This document shows, in pieces, positions 37,601-50,499 of a stretch of DNA of 64,000 nucleotides. The notes below the pieces were generated by a model. It made no database searches and was not told where the DNA came from. It saw only the letters and a list, made by a program, of their open reading frames with translations. Position 1 is the stretch's first letter. Every line of letters begins with the position of its first letter. A program made the position numbers and the translations under genes. The stretch comes from Macropodus opercularis (lineage: Eukaryota > Chordata > Actinopteri > Anabantiformes > Osphronemidae), in assembly GCA_030770545.1 (NCBI GenBank), contig JAUCMP010000026.1, forward strand, positions 2,150,501-2,214,500, in the 5' to 3' direction.

Positions 37601-40600
37601 GAATAAAGGGAACAAAGAGGAAGGTAGAAGTGAGAAGAACCTTATCCACAGCAATGAGTAAACAACAAAAAGAGGATCCTGAACTTTCAGCAATAACCGC
37701 ACAGTTGTGTGAGTTTCCTGTTGAGTAATGAGGCCGTTACCCCCATCAGAATCACAATGTCTCTAGTCTAAAGTCTAAACACTCCAGGAAAAGGAAACAA
37801 AACATCTGCTGCTACATTTTTTTGGAAGAAGCAGTAAACAAGCAGGAGAATTTAACGACACTGCCTTGAATTTATACACAGACTGTATTAAAGATTCTAC
37901 TGATAACAGTAATAATCTGCACAGTCTACTGAAACAAACCTGTTATTTTGTCCACCCCCCGTAACGTCTCGTTTGTGGAGACCCTTTGTAATATTAAGGG
38001 CAAACATATTATCGTTACACGCCTGCGACAGAAGCGGTGAATTGTAGTGATAGGAAGCAGATTTACTTGTGAATGGCCTCACATCTCATTTGGTGCTTTA
38101 AAGCCCTGTTGTTGTCGTTTACGCCACAACCAACCAAACAAGACTCTTCTTCTCGCCGCAGGTTTGAGTCCGAGTTCAAGCATCACTGCAGCGCTCTGGA
38201 GCGACAGGATGTGTGGGCACAGTATCACATAACCTACATCAACAGCTTCACCGTGTTACAGTAAGTCACATGACCTCCAGAAATTGCCCCTGGGGCCTAG
38301 TGCTAAACGTATGTGGAGCATCAGTTTGATATTTGTTATATTTGGTCTTGCTTTAATGACATTTCTTGATAAATATCATCGGATACAGCTCTAGCCCACA
38401 CCCAGTTAGGCATCAGGCTATATATAAGCCTTCTGATGAGTCATCTCTGGGCTATTCTGAACTTGGTGAGAGACCCACAGTAGCCTAACAGCATTCTAAT
38501 GAGAGCCTGTTGCTGTGGAGTTGTTTGGGTGGCTGCGTGCGCTGCTCCCCCCACTGTTTGCCTATGAGAGGCACTGTGGGTCCCACGTGGTTTCGGGGAA
38601 TTGGTGCCACGAATGAGAAGCGCTGCGACAGTAGAGGGGGAAGAAGCGAGAGCGCCCTCGCCTTTAAACACCGCAGCACTGGAGACTGGAGGCAGAGTAC
38701 AGAGATCTGCTGAGGTCAGGAAGTGGAACAAAAAGTATATTAAAATATCTACAGGCGATAGCGTCAAGTATTCACTGACTCCTAAAGTAAACCAACCAAC
38801 CATCAGTACAATGTAGACAGTTATACACTAGGAAACAAAGACCTTAGTTTTCCACACTCACAAAAAATGCTGCACAATTTCTATTTGTCCAAACATTGAC
38901 TGGAGGCCACATCCACCCACTGACAACATACAGGGTGTCATCATGTTTGCAGCACTACAGTACTGAAGTGAACTGAACAAGCTCTTTCAGGCAAAGCTCA
39001 AATCATAGCTGCTCAAAGAAGTTCGCTGTTAGGACGTTCCAGGCTAAGTTAGACGCTCTCTGTGACCATTTGCATAATGCGTTTAGTCATGCAGTAGCTT
39101 CGTTCTCAGCACACATTTGTCTGCTCCAAGCTCCCGATTTCTCCAAAGAAACTGGGTCACTGCAGGAAACACATTCCTGTTCTGTCTCTAGAGACAACTC
39201 ACACGGAGACTGAGTAATTCACATTGAATATTCATCATCCTCTCGGCAAGAGGGGATAGTTAGGAAAGTAACAAGTTGGTCCTGCTGTCAGATAAAGGTG
39301 GAAGTCATCCATACAATACTGTGAAAACCTGTTGCTGTATTGTACTTCGGTACATTTGACGGAATAACTCCTTTCACCATGAGGTCAAGCAACAGACGCT
39401 CTTATGTCGTGTTTTCTTCCCGCAGACAGCACATGGAGGGTTACTGCAGCGTCTGTCCAGGGGAGGTGGAGGAGTTCAGGAAAGAGGTGAAGTGGCTGAT
39501 CGTCAGGCTCATGCAGGTCTTAGAGGATCAGTTCAAAGAGGATGTAAAGGTATGAAAACCAGTGCAGCAAGATACTGTGGGAGGGATTGATTTCTATATA
39601 TGCAAAGGTTATGAATGCAAGCAAGCAACAACAGGATGCACTGTGGTAAACGCAGGTGGAGTAGCAAAAGCACAACGCACAGCTCTGACAGGCAGGATCA
39701 ACAGTCCAGTCTGTGATTCAGCTCACATACAGCCAGAGTCCTGAATACAGCTTCCAGACAAATGCATGTGTCGCAGAATTAGGTCATAGTCAAGAAGAAT
39801 CAGAGGGAGGTCCAAAAGCCAAAGAGCAGAGATTTACAGAACACAGGAAACAGAGGGAGGAATCACAGTCCACGGTTCCAAAAGCAGTAAATAAGCAGAG
39901 AATCAGTCACAGTACCAGAAAGCAGAGGCAGGGCAGACGGGCCAGCAACCCGACTGGACCAGAACACGGGCCGGAGAGCGTGCTGTGAAGAAAAGTAGAC
40001 AGTGTGAGAACAGGAGAAGGCCCAGGTGAAAACAATCAGTGGTTAAGTGAGTAAAGGCGGAAATAACAACGAGACCGAGCTTTCTTCAAATTAAGAGTCA
40101 GAAACAGGAAGTGACGCTCGAGGCATTTCTGGCTCTTGACCTCTTAATGGTCTAGTTTGGGATGAAGCCTGGACACGTTCTGCTGTTCTCACACAACATT
40201 TGGTGATGAATCAGCTTTTTGACTGCATTTTCCAAAGTGATGGCATGTTCCTAATTTTATTCTAATGAAAATATTTGGGTTGGCTTTAATGAAAGGGACA
40301 GTGACCATCTGCTAGAAATATGAAACCTTGTTTCCTGCGCTCAGTCAAATGAGTTTTTCTTCCCTTGTCACGCTTTCACTGTTTAACTTCCTGTTCACAC
40401 GAGAGTCACTGCTGCCTCGAAATTTGCTCCTCAAACATTAACGGACGGGGGCATTTCCTAAAATAACAAAATGAGATTTGTTAAGGTCAACTGGCGCCTA
40501 AAGGTGCTCAGTAGAGGGAGCTTTGGATAAATAGGGGCCGTGCTTTGATAATGCTCATATGACCAGGCCCCTGCTGTTTTCCAGCCGTACCTAAGGAGGA

Positions 40601-43547
40601 TGCTGACCAGGAAGTGGCTCACCAACGATGATGACTTTGATGCGCTTTATTCCCGGACGGACCTGCTTTTCCAGCACTGCTCTGCCATGAGGCCTCCACA
40701 CGTCCAGGTAAGGAGGCGCCGTTACTGTAACAGACAGGAAAAGGACGTCAGCGGGATTCCTGTCTTCTAATGAAACATTCCCAGCTTATTGTGGTGGCTG
40801 GTGACCTGCCCATGTGTTGAGAGTTCCCCAGTAAAGTTCCCCAGTAAAGTTCCCCACCAAAGGTCCAGTGGCATTGACCTCACTCCTCATTAGACAGACT
40901 GCAGCAAGGAACGGTTTCACTGGAGATTTAGTCTGAATAGTTAGGCCTGGAGTTGGTTAAAGATAAAGATAAATGATGGAAGGAATGATGGAGGAAATCC
41001 TTATTTACTTTTGGTTCATGCTCTTGGAGGTTCCAGCTAATTCATTTAGGCATCATTGTTTGAGGCCGGATGCTGCAACCGCAGAAAACACTGAATCAAG
41101 AGAAATAAAGTGTTGGCAGGAGACAAATGAATAGGTGGAAGTGGAGGTGTCAGCTCAGTCATATTAAGAAACGAACCTTTTCGTGTATCCTGTTATTCTG
41201 CCTTGTCTGTCTCTGACTGTGTGTGTTACCCAACAACAGGCGTTTGCAAACCAGCTGCACTATCACGTGGTGAGGGAATACGTTGGTCAGCTGATGAAGA
41301 ATAATTACTCATGCAAGAACAGGAAACACGAGAAGGCAGGGACCAAGATTCGCATGCAGATGGGTAAACTCGGAGCCATATTTGAGGACTTGGTAATTAA
41401 CACCAACGCTGTAATGTGAAATGCACCCAACACTTTATTTCACTGCTTAGCAGTTAGAAATGTTGCATCTGATTCATCCAGACCAAGTCAAGATCATTTC
41501 TGCTTATTCACGCTCTGTAACGCTACTGCAAAACGCCTTCTAATTTCTACGACGATTGTTATTGTGATTATTTGAGCCGAGTTGCATGTTGTAGCTTATT
41601 TCATTTCATTTCAGCTGAACCGTTATTTCGCTTTTTTCTTTTGTTCAAGTCGACTCTCACGTGGCTCGACCAAGTTGGAGACGACCTGAGTAAAATCATC
41701 GGAGTGAAAAACAAAGCGGACATAAAACACAATCTTGAACGTTTGGTGAGGGAATACCCAGACTTCAGGTAAGCATTTCCAAGACAGTGTTAAACCCAAG
41801 ACAGTAATTCTGGTCATAGTTGGTTCAGGTCACTGGACTATCACAGGATCCACCCCAAAATAACTAGAGCTAGTTTATACCTGAGCAAGGTGCACATGAT
41901 GACAAACAGCACAGGCAATAGACTAAAACGTAGAAAAGTAGATCATTTTACATTTTTAGTCATTTTCAAACATTTTGCACAAGTGAGTCTCTTTAAACCG
42001 TCAGACGAGGCCTCAGGTTCACTCATGCGTCAACATCCTAATTTTAAGCTTTTACTCTCTCGCCATGAAGAATGACACCAGACTTTGAGGAGTTTGTTAT
42101 GAATGGGCTCCTTTGGTAACAGGCAGCTCAGGGTCAGCCAAGTTCAGACTGGCTCAAGTCGAGGTGGTTGCCTAGTTTCTAACAGCTGGCAGGTTTGTTT
42201 AGGTGAGAGATAACGTGGATGTTTGCAGAGCTCTGTCACATGTCGAGCTGTTGAAACACAACAAAAATCTAAAGTTAACCAACTTCCTCATTACAATTGT
42301 CACCTAGTTTAGAAACATATCAGATCTTCCCCTATGCGATTGTGGAAGTGGCTTCTGTCCAGAAGGTGGTAAACAAGTGTCAGGAAGAAACACTACACAT
42401 ATCCATAAACACATCCTAAACAAGGACGTGACGTGTGCAGGACACAGGCTTCTCCTGTCCTTCATAACCTCACCAGACATGGTTGTATCATATCAGCGGT
42501 GTGTCACAAATGTGCACTCGTGTTGGTGGTGAGCATCTCTCTGTGTGGGTCAAAACTACTGAGATGTGGATCACCACACATCTCATTAAACTCACTGTTA
42601 CGTCACATGACACCGAAGGCACAGACGTCCTCTGCATAATAATGCACTTCACTGAATCACACGCTACAGTATTTCTGCGTCGTTGTTATCCGCTTGTTAA
42701 AGTCCTTGCATTACGGAGCTCTATCCCGCCTCAGGGCGAGAAGAATTCCAGGCAGAATAAGTGGAAACACGTGTGGACATATTTGCAGAACTGGAGCGAG
42801 GCCTGCAGAGCTGCTACTCTAGAGTTCGTCCACTGCGTTAGAAAATGAATCCCTGCATAGATACGTTCAAAGGTCGCAAAGTAAAGAAAGTCCTTCAACA
42901 AGATCCCACTGTTCTGTTGTGGTTGGTTCTTATTTCTGGAGACAAGCGCTCAGACTCGTGTTGCTCTCCTGTGGTTCAGCAAGCCGCACCTACTGCAGTT
43001 ACAGTAATTACAACTGGCCCTTCAGAAAACAAACGAAGATAAAACTTCTGCATTAGAGAGAATTCATTTGTCTGGAGGGTTAGCGCAGCAGGTTTTCCCC
43101 TTCAGATTTAGAAAGAGCAGGGCTCCACTCACAAGCTGAAATGATCTGTGAAAGCACAGCCTTGGATTAGTTAAGATGTTTCTCAGGGTCTTGTGTTTAC
43201 TTCCTGGTGAACTCCTGAGGTTTAGATACTCGCGCCGCCTCTGATCAGTCACTAACTAACTTTTTACTTTGGAGGATGTGGCTGCCATGGTACTGAAATG
43301 ACTCGCTGTCTTTTTGTCTGCCTACAGAAGGAGGCACCTGGTTGCTGTCCTCAATTTCAGAGGCCTGGTCCGAGGGCGCGAACACCACCTGATCCTGCAG
43401 AGATTCACAGAGCTGAAGAACAAGCTGCACAGCGAGACCGTCGACAAAAGCAGACTTTTATTTCAGGACATGGACGTCACGGTCAACACAGACTGTCTGA
43501 CCAATCTGCCTTTCTCCTGCCTGAGAGTCCTGCTGCCGGACAGCTAA
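31610..43547 (+). CDS. exoc3l4: Exocyst complex component 3-like protein 4 (SEC6 family)
   Basis: Thirteen coding exons: 31610-31838, 32914-33030, 33715-33930, 34385-34985, 36217-36334, 36790-36915, 37152-37252, 38162-38260, 39426-39549, 40585-40707, 41240-41392, 41650-41768 and 43328-43547. They total 2,346 nt, or 781 residues. Residues 1-187 are disordered: a basic patch LNKLRRSLRKSMEKSPRSS (31-49), Ser/Thr-rich sequence and an acidic EEKNEEEKEEE run. The rest is a SEC6-type helical domain (GVLEEAHLNLL, RIIQEEEK, HLGLLGKAIVEDLENVK, YPPSFKVFSSYVKSYHQ, LLDWINNTY, RKWLTNDDDF, YPDFRRRHLVAVL). SEC6-fold proteins tether vesicles or bind Ral GTPases and membranes; EXOC3L4 itself is little studied. 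It is placed as EXOC3L4 because of its length (human is about 720 residues) and its position between the LBH- and TNFAIP2-like genes. Intron phases match the neighbouring paralogues. Confidence 0.86.
37290..37450. repeat. Possible degenerate dispersed repeat in EXOC3L4 intron 7
   Basis: A TGCCTTGCCAAAGGACATTT segment and flanking text resemble a dispersed fish repeat whose copies carry a 'cttgcccaaggacact' motif. No terminal repeats or target-site duplication are visible, so the class cannot be named. Confidence 0.3.
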
Positions 43548-43729
43548 CGAAACGGACATATACAGTAACATTATTCTTCCACAAAGGTCCTGACATCTCA
43601 GCTGTCACAGAGAAGTCAGTCTGAGCCCACTATCAGTCTCATGGAGCTCATAATGTCCATAGAGAATGTGTTTAGATCCAATCGTTTATGAAGATGTTTT
43701 GGATTTCAGTGGATTGTACACGTGTTCCT

Positions 43730-43735
43730 AATAAA
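43730..43735 (+). promoter_or_regulatory. Poly(A) signal AATAAA of the EXOC3L4-like gene
   Basis: Canonical hexamer 182 bases after the TAA at 43545-43547, followed by a GT-rich stretch (GTGGCCAGTAAGTGT). Confidence 0.65.
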
Positions 43736-46039
43736 GTGGCCAGTAAGTGTATAATCCATTTGTTCAGGAAAAATGGTGCCACAGACACGGAAGGAAAGAA
43801 GAAGAGGAGGTTGGAAAGTCGTTTGTCTCCTTGTTTTCAATTGTGAAACTTTTAAACTGTATTAAATGTGACTCACGCAGTGGATTCACTGTGAGAAAAG
43901 ACTTAAGCTCTGGGGGTGAAGTTAGTGCCTTGGTGGGGGCGATGATTGTGAAACTCCATATGCGAATAAACTGTTATTCAGAGGAGACTTTGGTGCCGCT
44001 GGATGGTTTAAATCAAGGTTCTTCAATATTTTCCCATCTGTACCAGTTAGAACTATTGCAGCTTAATAATAATTTTATATACAGGAGTGAAATTTAAAGA
44101 GAAACTGAGGTAAATGAAAACCTACCTAAGCCAAATGTTACTGTCCATCATAGGAATCATTAGGACTTTGAGATATGCTTTTCTTTGGGCCTTGAGCTGA
44201 TGTGAATCCTTGCAGCACAGCAGGAAATTAACTCTTACTCACAACGAATAAAACTGAATATTAACATGCAGCAGCTGCTGAAAGATCATTTGTCAATGCT
44301 GTCACACAGAAAAATGTTATATTAGTAATAAAAGGATGGTTATCATCATAAAACTGCAGCCAAAACATTCAGGTTGTGCTGCCTCATAATGGGACCACAA
44401 CACTGTGCCTCCATTCACAGTTAAACCTGAATATCTGAAACCTGAGTGTGGATACGGCCAAAAAGTCACAAATGTTGAAATGTTGGAACAATCGGTGATA
44501 AGTCGCTGTTTATCACATATTTATGACTTGGTTCAGAGCTTGTGCAACAGTGAATAATAGCAGAGTGTGTGTATTACAAAGAGGCTGCAATCACAGGTTC
44601 GCTCGCCGACTTACTAAATGAACCACATGAATAACACAGCACCGTGTAGCGTTCCCACCCCCGGACTCAACACCAAGCACCTGAGCATAATGGTGAGGCC
44701 TGAGAGCCTGTAGGGTTACTGTGAGGTTGGGGAGTTTCTAAACTGTTCTTATCATTTGGTGCAAAGCTCATTTCACTCACATGTGTAAACATTTATAAAC
44801 AGAGGAAGAAGCACAGCTCGGATCCCAGAAAATGATTTGCCTGAAAGTAGCAAGACTATAGACGAGTTGCCAAACTCTGACTCATCATAACAGATGAGTG
44901 GGAGCCTGGAGCGATGAGTCTTCATCCTGAGCATCTAATGCAGGGGGGGTGGGGCGCAGCAGCAAAGACCTACAAACATGACTCAAACACAGGGATTTTA
45001 GCTGAAGTTGTGTTGATGAAGGCGAACTCACATCCAACCACAGTCTGAAAGCATAGACTTGTATTTGAAACCAAACTCAACTGAATTCATTTAATTTACC
45101 AAAAGCCTAATGCTATAAAACACACAAGATGAAAAGTGTCATGAATGTGGTGGTTTGGTTGTGCAACTCAAACGCTTGAGTCTAAGTTTAGACACCGAAA
45201 ACATGGTTGGAACTAAGCGTCATGTCTCGCATAACAACACATCAGATCTCAAGAGATTTATGGATGAAATAACTATTGACTGCACAGTGAGTGGATTGTC
45301 TAATTCCTAAAAGGCCGTAAGTCAAGTGGGAAGTACTGTTTTACATCAGTCTCAGTAACATCTGACAGGTGCAGGAGTGGATTTGTTAAAGCACACACTC
45401 AGAATATGGCTCCTCCATACTGGTTCCTCCTAGCTGTCCTTTAAAGGCATTTCTAAATGTTCCATCATTAAGCTGTGGTTTTGCCATAGTGATATTGTGA
45501 CGTCCATGACATCACAACAAAAATATTATTCCTTCAAAACATGCTTCCACTGTCAATGTCTGACTAGAAAGCAATGAACAGTCAAAGAAACAGAGGAGAA
45601 GCATCCGTTTGAGCCGGTTGTCAGGTCTTCTGAGACAGTAACTACCTTATTTCCTATAAATGCTCTGTCTTCTAGAGTGGATTGCGTATATGTTTCTGCT
45701 CGGGGGGTCCCCTTCTCATGCTCTGTGCACCACATTCTCTACAGCAGAAAGTCAATGCCATACTTTCACTTTTCCTTCTGCAAAGGTCAATCTGTGGCAG
45801 CAATTTGGTCACATCTCACGTTGACCAAGACAGTTTTGCGACACTGTGAAATGAAATATCAGGGAAAAACCCTTTTCGTGCAAAAGTTCAGTAGGATAAT
45901 TCACTAATGGCCAATGATACAGAGCACGAAGATGAAGTGAAACAAGTGGTTTTATGAGCAACTCCTAACATCAAAATCAACACAGATGTTCAAATCACGT
46001 CTCATTTACAAATCATCATATTAATTATTAATTAAGTCT

Positions 46040-46255
46040 CAGGCAGTCATCGTCTACCGATTCTTCCCCATAGAGGTTGCTGTGCTGGAGCCTGTCCCAG
46101 CTGTCTATGGGCAAAAGGCAGCATCCACCTTGGACCCTGGCCACAGATATAGACGCACAGTCTCACACACAGAAAGTCTCCTGTCACCTCTGGGAATTGA
46201 ACCCAGGACCTCCTTGCTTTGAGGCAACAGTGCTAACCACCACACCACCCTAATA
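46040..46255. repeat. Dispersed fish repeat fragment (retroelement-type tail, class unresolved)
   Basis: The segment runs from a GTGCTGGAGCCTGTCCCAGC motif to GGGAATTGAACCCAGGACCT and then a GCTAACCACCACACCACCCT end. This string of motifs is familiar from a very abundant interspersed repeat in teleosts. The copy has internal deletions. I cannot assign it to a named SINE or LINE family without a repeat library. Confidence 0.6.
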
Positions 46256-46327
46256 TAAGGCTAAGATCTAAAAATTGTTCAACAATTTCAGAAAACAATT
46301 CCTCAACATAAATTTACAAAGACAATA

Positions 46328-46660
46328 ATGTCATCAAAAGACTCAGAGACCCTTTGTCAAGGGACAAGGCCGAGGGTCGAACCTGGATGTGACGGACTGG
46401 CCAAGCCTGCACCTCTGATGGTTAGGGCGGATGGTAGTGCTTACACAAGTGAAAAAGCTCCATCAATGCTGGAAAGTACACACAGGATCTACAGCAACAA
46501 AGCCTCCCATCCAGACAACGCCTGCTAAGCCACGCGCTGCTCCATCACAACAGCACGGCTTTAGGAGGAGAGGATGCTGGGCGGCCCTGAAGCAGTCAAC
46601 CGTCCATGATTCAACATCTGACATGTTGCTTACGAACTGTTGGGAATAAATTGTGGACGG
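46328..46660 (+). mobile_element. Decayed Tc1/mariner-type DNA transposon fragment
   Basis: Phrases such as GGAAAGTACACACAGGATCT, CCATCCAGACAACGCC and CAACAGCACGGCTTTAGGAG line up by eye with the transposase region of fish Tc1/mariner elements. The copy is internally deleted, has many frame breaks and lacks visible terminal inverted repeats, so it is a non-functional relic. Orientation is inferred from the order of the matching phrases. Confidence 0.5.
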
Positions 46661-48200
46661 ATGATATTTGTCTTTCGCAAACTGTTAAAGTGTCCAGGAC
46701 CTCGTAGCATATTATGTGTGTATAAAACCAAAATAAAAAGAGGGAGGATTCATTCCATTACATGTTCTCTCACATACTTCACTATTTTGAACTGTTGAGC
46801 ATCTTTGAACAGCTTCATATACAACAGGAGCAGTGAATATTTATTGTTCAGTGAATCGTAAGAATGTTAAAAATACAGGAAGAGAAAACAGATTTAAAAA
46901 CAAACTTCCTTTGTTTTTTGAGGAAGTTAACACCTGCTTTGCCACAATTCACTTGAGGGGAAAAGTCTGGTAGAAACTCCTGTGTATTCCACTGTGTAAG
47001 AATCAAATGCAATAAGACATTCACGATGAAATTAAATGTTATTTTATGCATGGCAAACATAAATTAACTGGTCTTATGACAGGATGACGTAGCTGTGCTT
47101 ATCAGTGGCTGCCTTAGAAAGACCTCATTCGTTTAAACTACTCTGTGTGGTTTTGAAACCAAATATGGTTTTGTATTCCGCTTCATAGGTGAAAACCTGC
47201 ACAGGAAATGTGAATAGATGCAGACATTCTCACATGACCTAACCAACATACATCCACGTATATCAAGTGACATTTGCATGTAGTGTTCAGTTCAGTTTCT
47301 TTTTACCAAACTGACGCAAACACGCTGAGCTACCCAAACCCTTTCCTTTTGCTGCTTGCAGGAGTGATGTGTTTGACACTTCGTGGCTGTGTTCCCTGCA
47401 GAACTGGCAGGGTCAGAGGTAAGAAAACATGCATCATGCAGGTTATTGGTATGATCACTAAGTTAGAAGAACAAACATAAACGTTAGGTGTGTGATATAA
47501 AACTGAATAGCACAACTGAAGTGAAGATTGATTAGCTAAGACTCATCAAGATCAGTAAAGACAGACATGCAACAAATGTGTTTCTCTATTCAGTTACAGC
47601 ATCATTTTTACACTTGAACAGACACGTGGTTATGTACAGTAAATTTACCGGGGCAGCACTATGTACAGTTTAAATCAGGGGTGTCAAACTCAAATACACA
47701 GTGGGCCAAAATTAAAAACTGGAACGAAGTCGCGGGCCAACATTGATATTTACTGAAAAAAAGTAGATATGGAACAAGCAAAGCTTAATACAAAACTAGA
47801 CTATTTTCGTAAGAAAATGCTCTGTGAATGCTGTGATGCTGAATTTATTCCCAAGAACCGTTGGGAGACTGTAGCTGGAGAGTTTAAAAAGTTCTTAAAG
47901 GTAGTTTAAGAAAAATACAAGTGGTTAAAAAAGAGCTAAACATGTTCAGAACAAGTTAAAAGTCTTAAATTTCAAAATAAAGCATAATGAAGTAATATTA
48001 AATAGGTATTTATAATTAAATAATTAAAGAAAACACAGTTGAGTTGATCCAAACAGTAAAAGTATAGAAAACGCCTAAAACGTGTTGATAGAATATTGCA
48101 AGACTTTCCTGACATTGATGAAGTTTTAAAAGCATTATTACAACAAGCAGAACATTTAGATTCAATGTGATGACAATAAACATCACATTTAAAAAGACAC

Positions 48201-48272
48201 AAGTCTAGGGGGATTTGAACCGGTAGCCTCATGTAGTAGTGTGCAGCAGACTAACCGCTGGACTATCTGAGC
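48201..48272 (-). repeat. tRNA-like (SINE-head-like) segment inside the hAT element
   Basis: On the minus strand an A-box-like TAGTCCAGCGGTTAG is followed 44 bases later by a B-box GGTTCAAATCC, the spacing of internal RNA polymerase III promoters in tRNA genes. The acceptor stem (GCTCAGA against TAGACTT) and part of the T stem do not pair. It is therefore a tRNA-derived sequence such as a SINE head or pseudogene, not a working tRNA. Confidence 0.6.
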
Positions 48273-48657
48273 AGGTGTCACCGCGCGCCACTCAGACATC
48301 CTGTCAGTGACAGCTGACTGCTGTGGCGATTTGCCGATGAAAGCGAAACCCGTTAAACGGGCTCGTTGCAGCAAAACCGTAACACGAATCACAAAAACCA
48401 CCCGAAAGCCGATACTTTAATCTGCGACTTGTGTGAGTTTCATGACCAAAGACTGAAAATTGTTGAATTCCCAGCGAGTTGAAAACAATCGATCTGTCTC
48501 TTCTGCTCCGAGTCAGGCAGAAAGATGAGGCGTTCAATGGCCCAGAAGCGGCTGCTCTCGGTAAACAGTGAGCAAGTAGACAAGTGTCTACATTCGCTTC
48601 ACAGCGTTCACAGTGATAATAAAGACTAGGAAAACGATACTGTTAACGCTTCTTTTA

Positions 48658-48796
48658 GCCATTTTGGGGGGGTAGCACGGTGCCAGTATTAGCATAAGGT
48701 CTCTATTACTATGGTCAACAGAAGGAGTGGGCGTTAATGGGTCCTCTCGCGATTGACGCCACCAAACTGCCAACAGAGAATTCTGGGATTTGTAGT
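48658..48796 (-). promoter_or_regulatory. ZNF143-like and YY1-like sites inside the hAT element
   Basis: On the minus strand, ACTACAAATCCCAGAATT (48779-48796) closely matches the ZNF143/Staf site pattern. About 110 bases further along, CCCAAAATGGC (48658-48668) matches the YY1 pattern that often overlaps a start codon in housekeeping promoters; its ATG opens a 24-codon frame with a hydrophobic stretch (MAKRSVNSIVFLVFIITV). This arrangement resembles a housekeeping-type promoter carried within a transposon. Activity is not shown by sequence alone. Confidence 0.4.
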
Positions 48797-48927
48797 ATTA
48801 GCGGTACATGATAATTACCGGCGGGCCAGCTCTAGTAGTAATTTGATATGGCTTCGCGGGCCAAATATAATTACGCTGCAGGCCAAATTTGGCCCGCGGG
48901 CCAGAGTTTGACACCTATGGTTTAAAT

Positions 48928-50008
48928 GGTGGGTTTAGTGCTATATAGACAAGTTCAGAAAATCTATCACAGTCACAAAAGTTGTCTCTTCTATTCTTAC
49001 AGTCCATAAAATGTTTTTGCTTCTCATGGACATATAGACAAAGGCAACAACGTCAGAATCCTTAAAGTAAATGTGGGGAAGTTCCAAGGGTTCACTGATG
49101 CGGTCTTAGACAACTAGGCAATAAAAAAAAGGTATTTTTAAGTGACATTTTCCTCAAAACCAAAGCCCTGCTACGAGAGGAGCACCTCAACAATAGCTGG
49201 AAGCAGCTCATTGATCGTTTCCTCAGACTCTATGTAAACAAGAGAATTGTTCTGTTTATTATTGTTTTATAGTAATACCCTGAACAAATCATGATTTTCA
49301 GATCCGCTGCCTCTATGGTTTGTTTTGTTTTAGGCACTGGTTGCGGTTAGCAAACGACAGCCGTGATTATCAGATACGGAGGTAGACAGAGGATGTGTTC
49401 TGTGGTGTCGCTGGGTTAGCGGCGCTCTACAGTGATTATTCACCTGTCTAAATTTTAAAAATGAACTTTTCCTGCTGAGTAAAAGTATATTCAAGTACAT
49501 CCTACCGCTCTCCACACGACCATGCTTTTATTTTCAATATCAATTTTAATGTAAAACAATCCAAAAATGTTTTGCTCTAGCTTCACAACTGTAATTTCTT
49601 TGATATTCATCTATATAATATGTTTGGACTGTTTATGCAGAAGTGATGACCTCACGTATAAAAGCCAATGCTTGATGTTTAACTAGACTTTTTTTAGAAC
49701 AGACCTGTACTATGTATAAACATGAATGTCAATAGAGATGCGTCCTGTCAGGAAGTGTTGGGAATGTTAGTGGGCAGACGGAGATAGAGGAGCTTCTGTA
49801 ACGTTGGCCAGATCACTTCTCTAAAAACCACCAGTAACTGTACAGAATTTCATAACAGATATTGTTGAGAGATTTTCCCCAGAGCAGTGATATTTCCTCA
49901 GGGCTTGTGTAAAACCTAAATCTAAAAAACATTTGCCTGTGTGGGTTGTGTCCTGCCTGAGTGTGTGGACTTTCCACTGCTTTGGCATTCACCACATCAT
50001 CGAAAGCA
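48928..50008. other. Intergenic, nothing recognised
   Basis: AT-rich sequence between the hAT element and the promoter of the first TNFAIP2-like gene. Only chance short reading frames are seen. Confidence 0.5.
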
Positions 50009-50080
50009 GGAGGAGCCTCCTGCCTTTAAAAAGAATCCCACAGTGAGAGCAGCGGGACAAAGCAAGATCTGTGTGACTGG
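50009..50080 (+). promoter_or_regulatory. Promoter and non-coding first exon, TNFAIP2-like gene A
   Basis: GGAGGAGCCTCCTGCC (50009-50024) is followed at once by a TATA-like TTTAAAAAG (50025-50033). A short non-coding exon ends at a strong donor, GACTGG/GTAAGT (50080/50081). The next exon begins after CCACAG at 50443, with the ATG at 50500. A related GGAGGAGCCTGC plus TATA-like arrangement precedes the second TNFAIP2-like gene, which supports the call. The exact start site is inferred. Confidence 0.55.
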
Positions 50081-50499
50081 GTAAGTAACAGCTACCAGCG
50101 TCTGTCAGCTTCACACTGCGCGGATGAGCTTCAGTAACAGACTAACCACTGCGTAAATTCCCATTTTAAAAGCATGACGTTTGTATGTAGCGAATAAACA
50201 GGATAAAACATGAATGATGGTTTCACGGGCGTCGCATCTGGAGTTGTTCTAGTTTTTTTTCAGCATGTTGAAGGCTTTGCATTTTTGTTTTGTTATGTTC
50301 ACCTGGTTTTATTCATGCTGTACTTACTGGTGACACTAGGCTAAGCTGCTATGTCATGTGATTGTGTTATTTCTACTACTGATTTGTTTACTGATTAGCA
50401 ACAGCTTAACTCACAAACGCTGGACGTTGCGTTGTCTCCACAGATTTTACTCCACGTTTGTCAGTCGGCAGTAGACGCTTTTCCACCTGGTGGGGCACC

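Larger units (their letters stand above)
43736..47667. other. Intergenic DNA with transposon debris
   Basis: No exon chain is supported on either strand. The left half (to about 46,030) shows nothing recognisable. The right half holds a dispersed-repeat fragment at about 46,040-46,255 and a decayed Tc1/mariner-like fragment at about 46,328-46,660, described separately. Confidence 0.5.
47676..48919. mobile_element. Non-autonomous hAT-type DNA transposon, 1,244 bp, with 8-bp target-site duplication
   Basis: The left end reads CAGGGGTGTCAAACTC (47676-47691). The right end, reverse-complemented, reads CATAGGTGTCAAACTC (48904-48919), giving 16-bp terminal inverted repeats with two mismatches. Both ends are flanked by the same 8-bp sequence GTTTAAAT (47668-47675 and 48920-48927), the target-site-duplication length typical of hAT elements. 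GGGCCAA/GCGGGCCA words recur just inside both ends, like subterminal transposase-binding sites. No transposase frame is present, so mobility would have needed a helper. It contains a tRNA-like segment and a promoter-like block. Confidence 0.88.

Noticed and set aside
48201..48272. Functional tRNA gene on the minus strand
   Set aside because: A and B boxes are present at the right spacing, but the acceptor and T stems do not pair and it sits inside a transposon.
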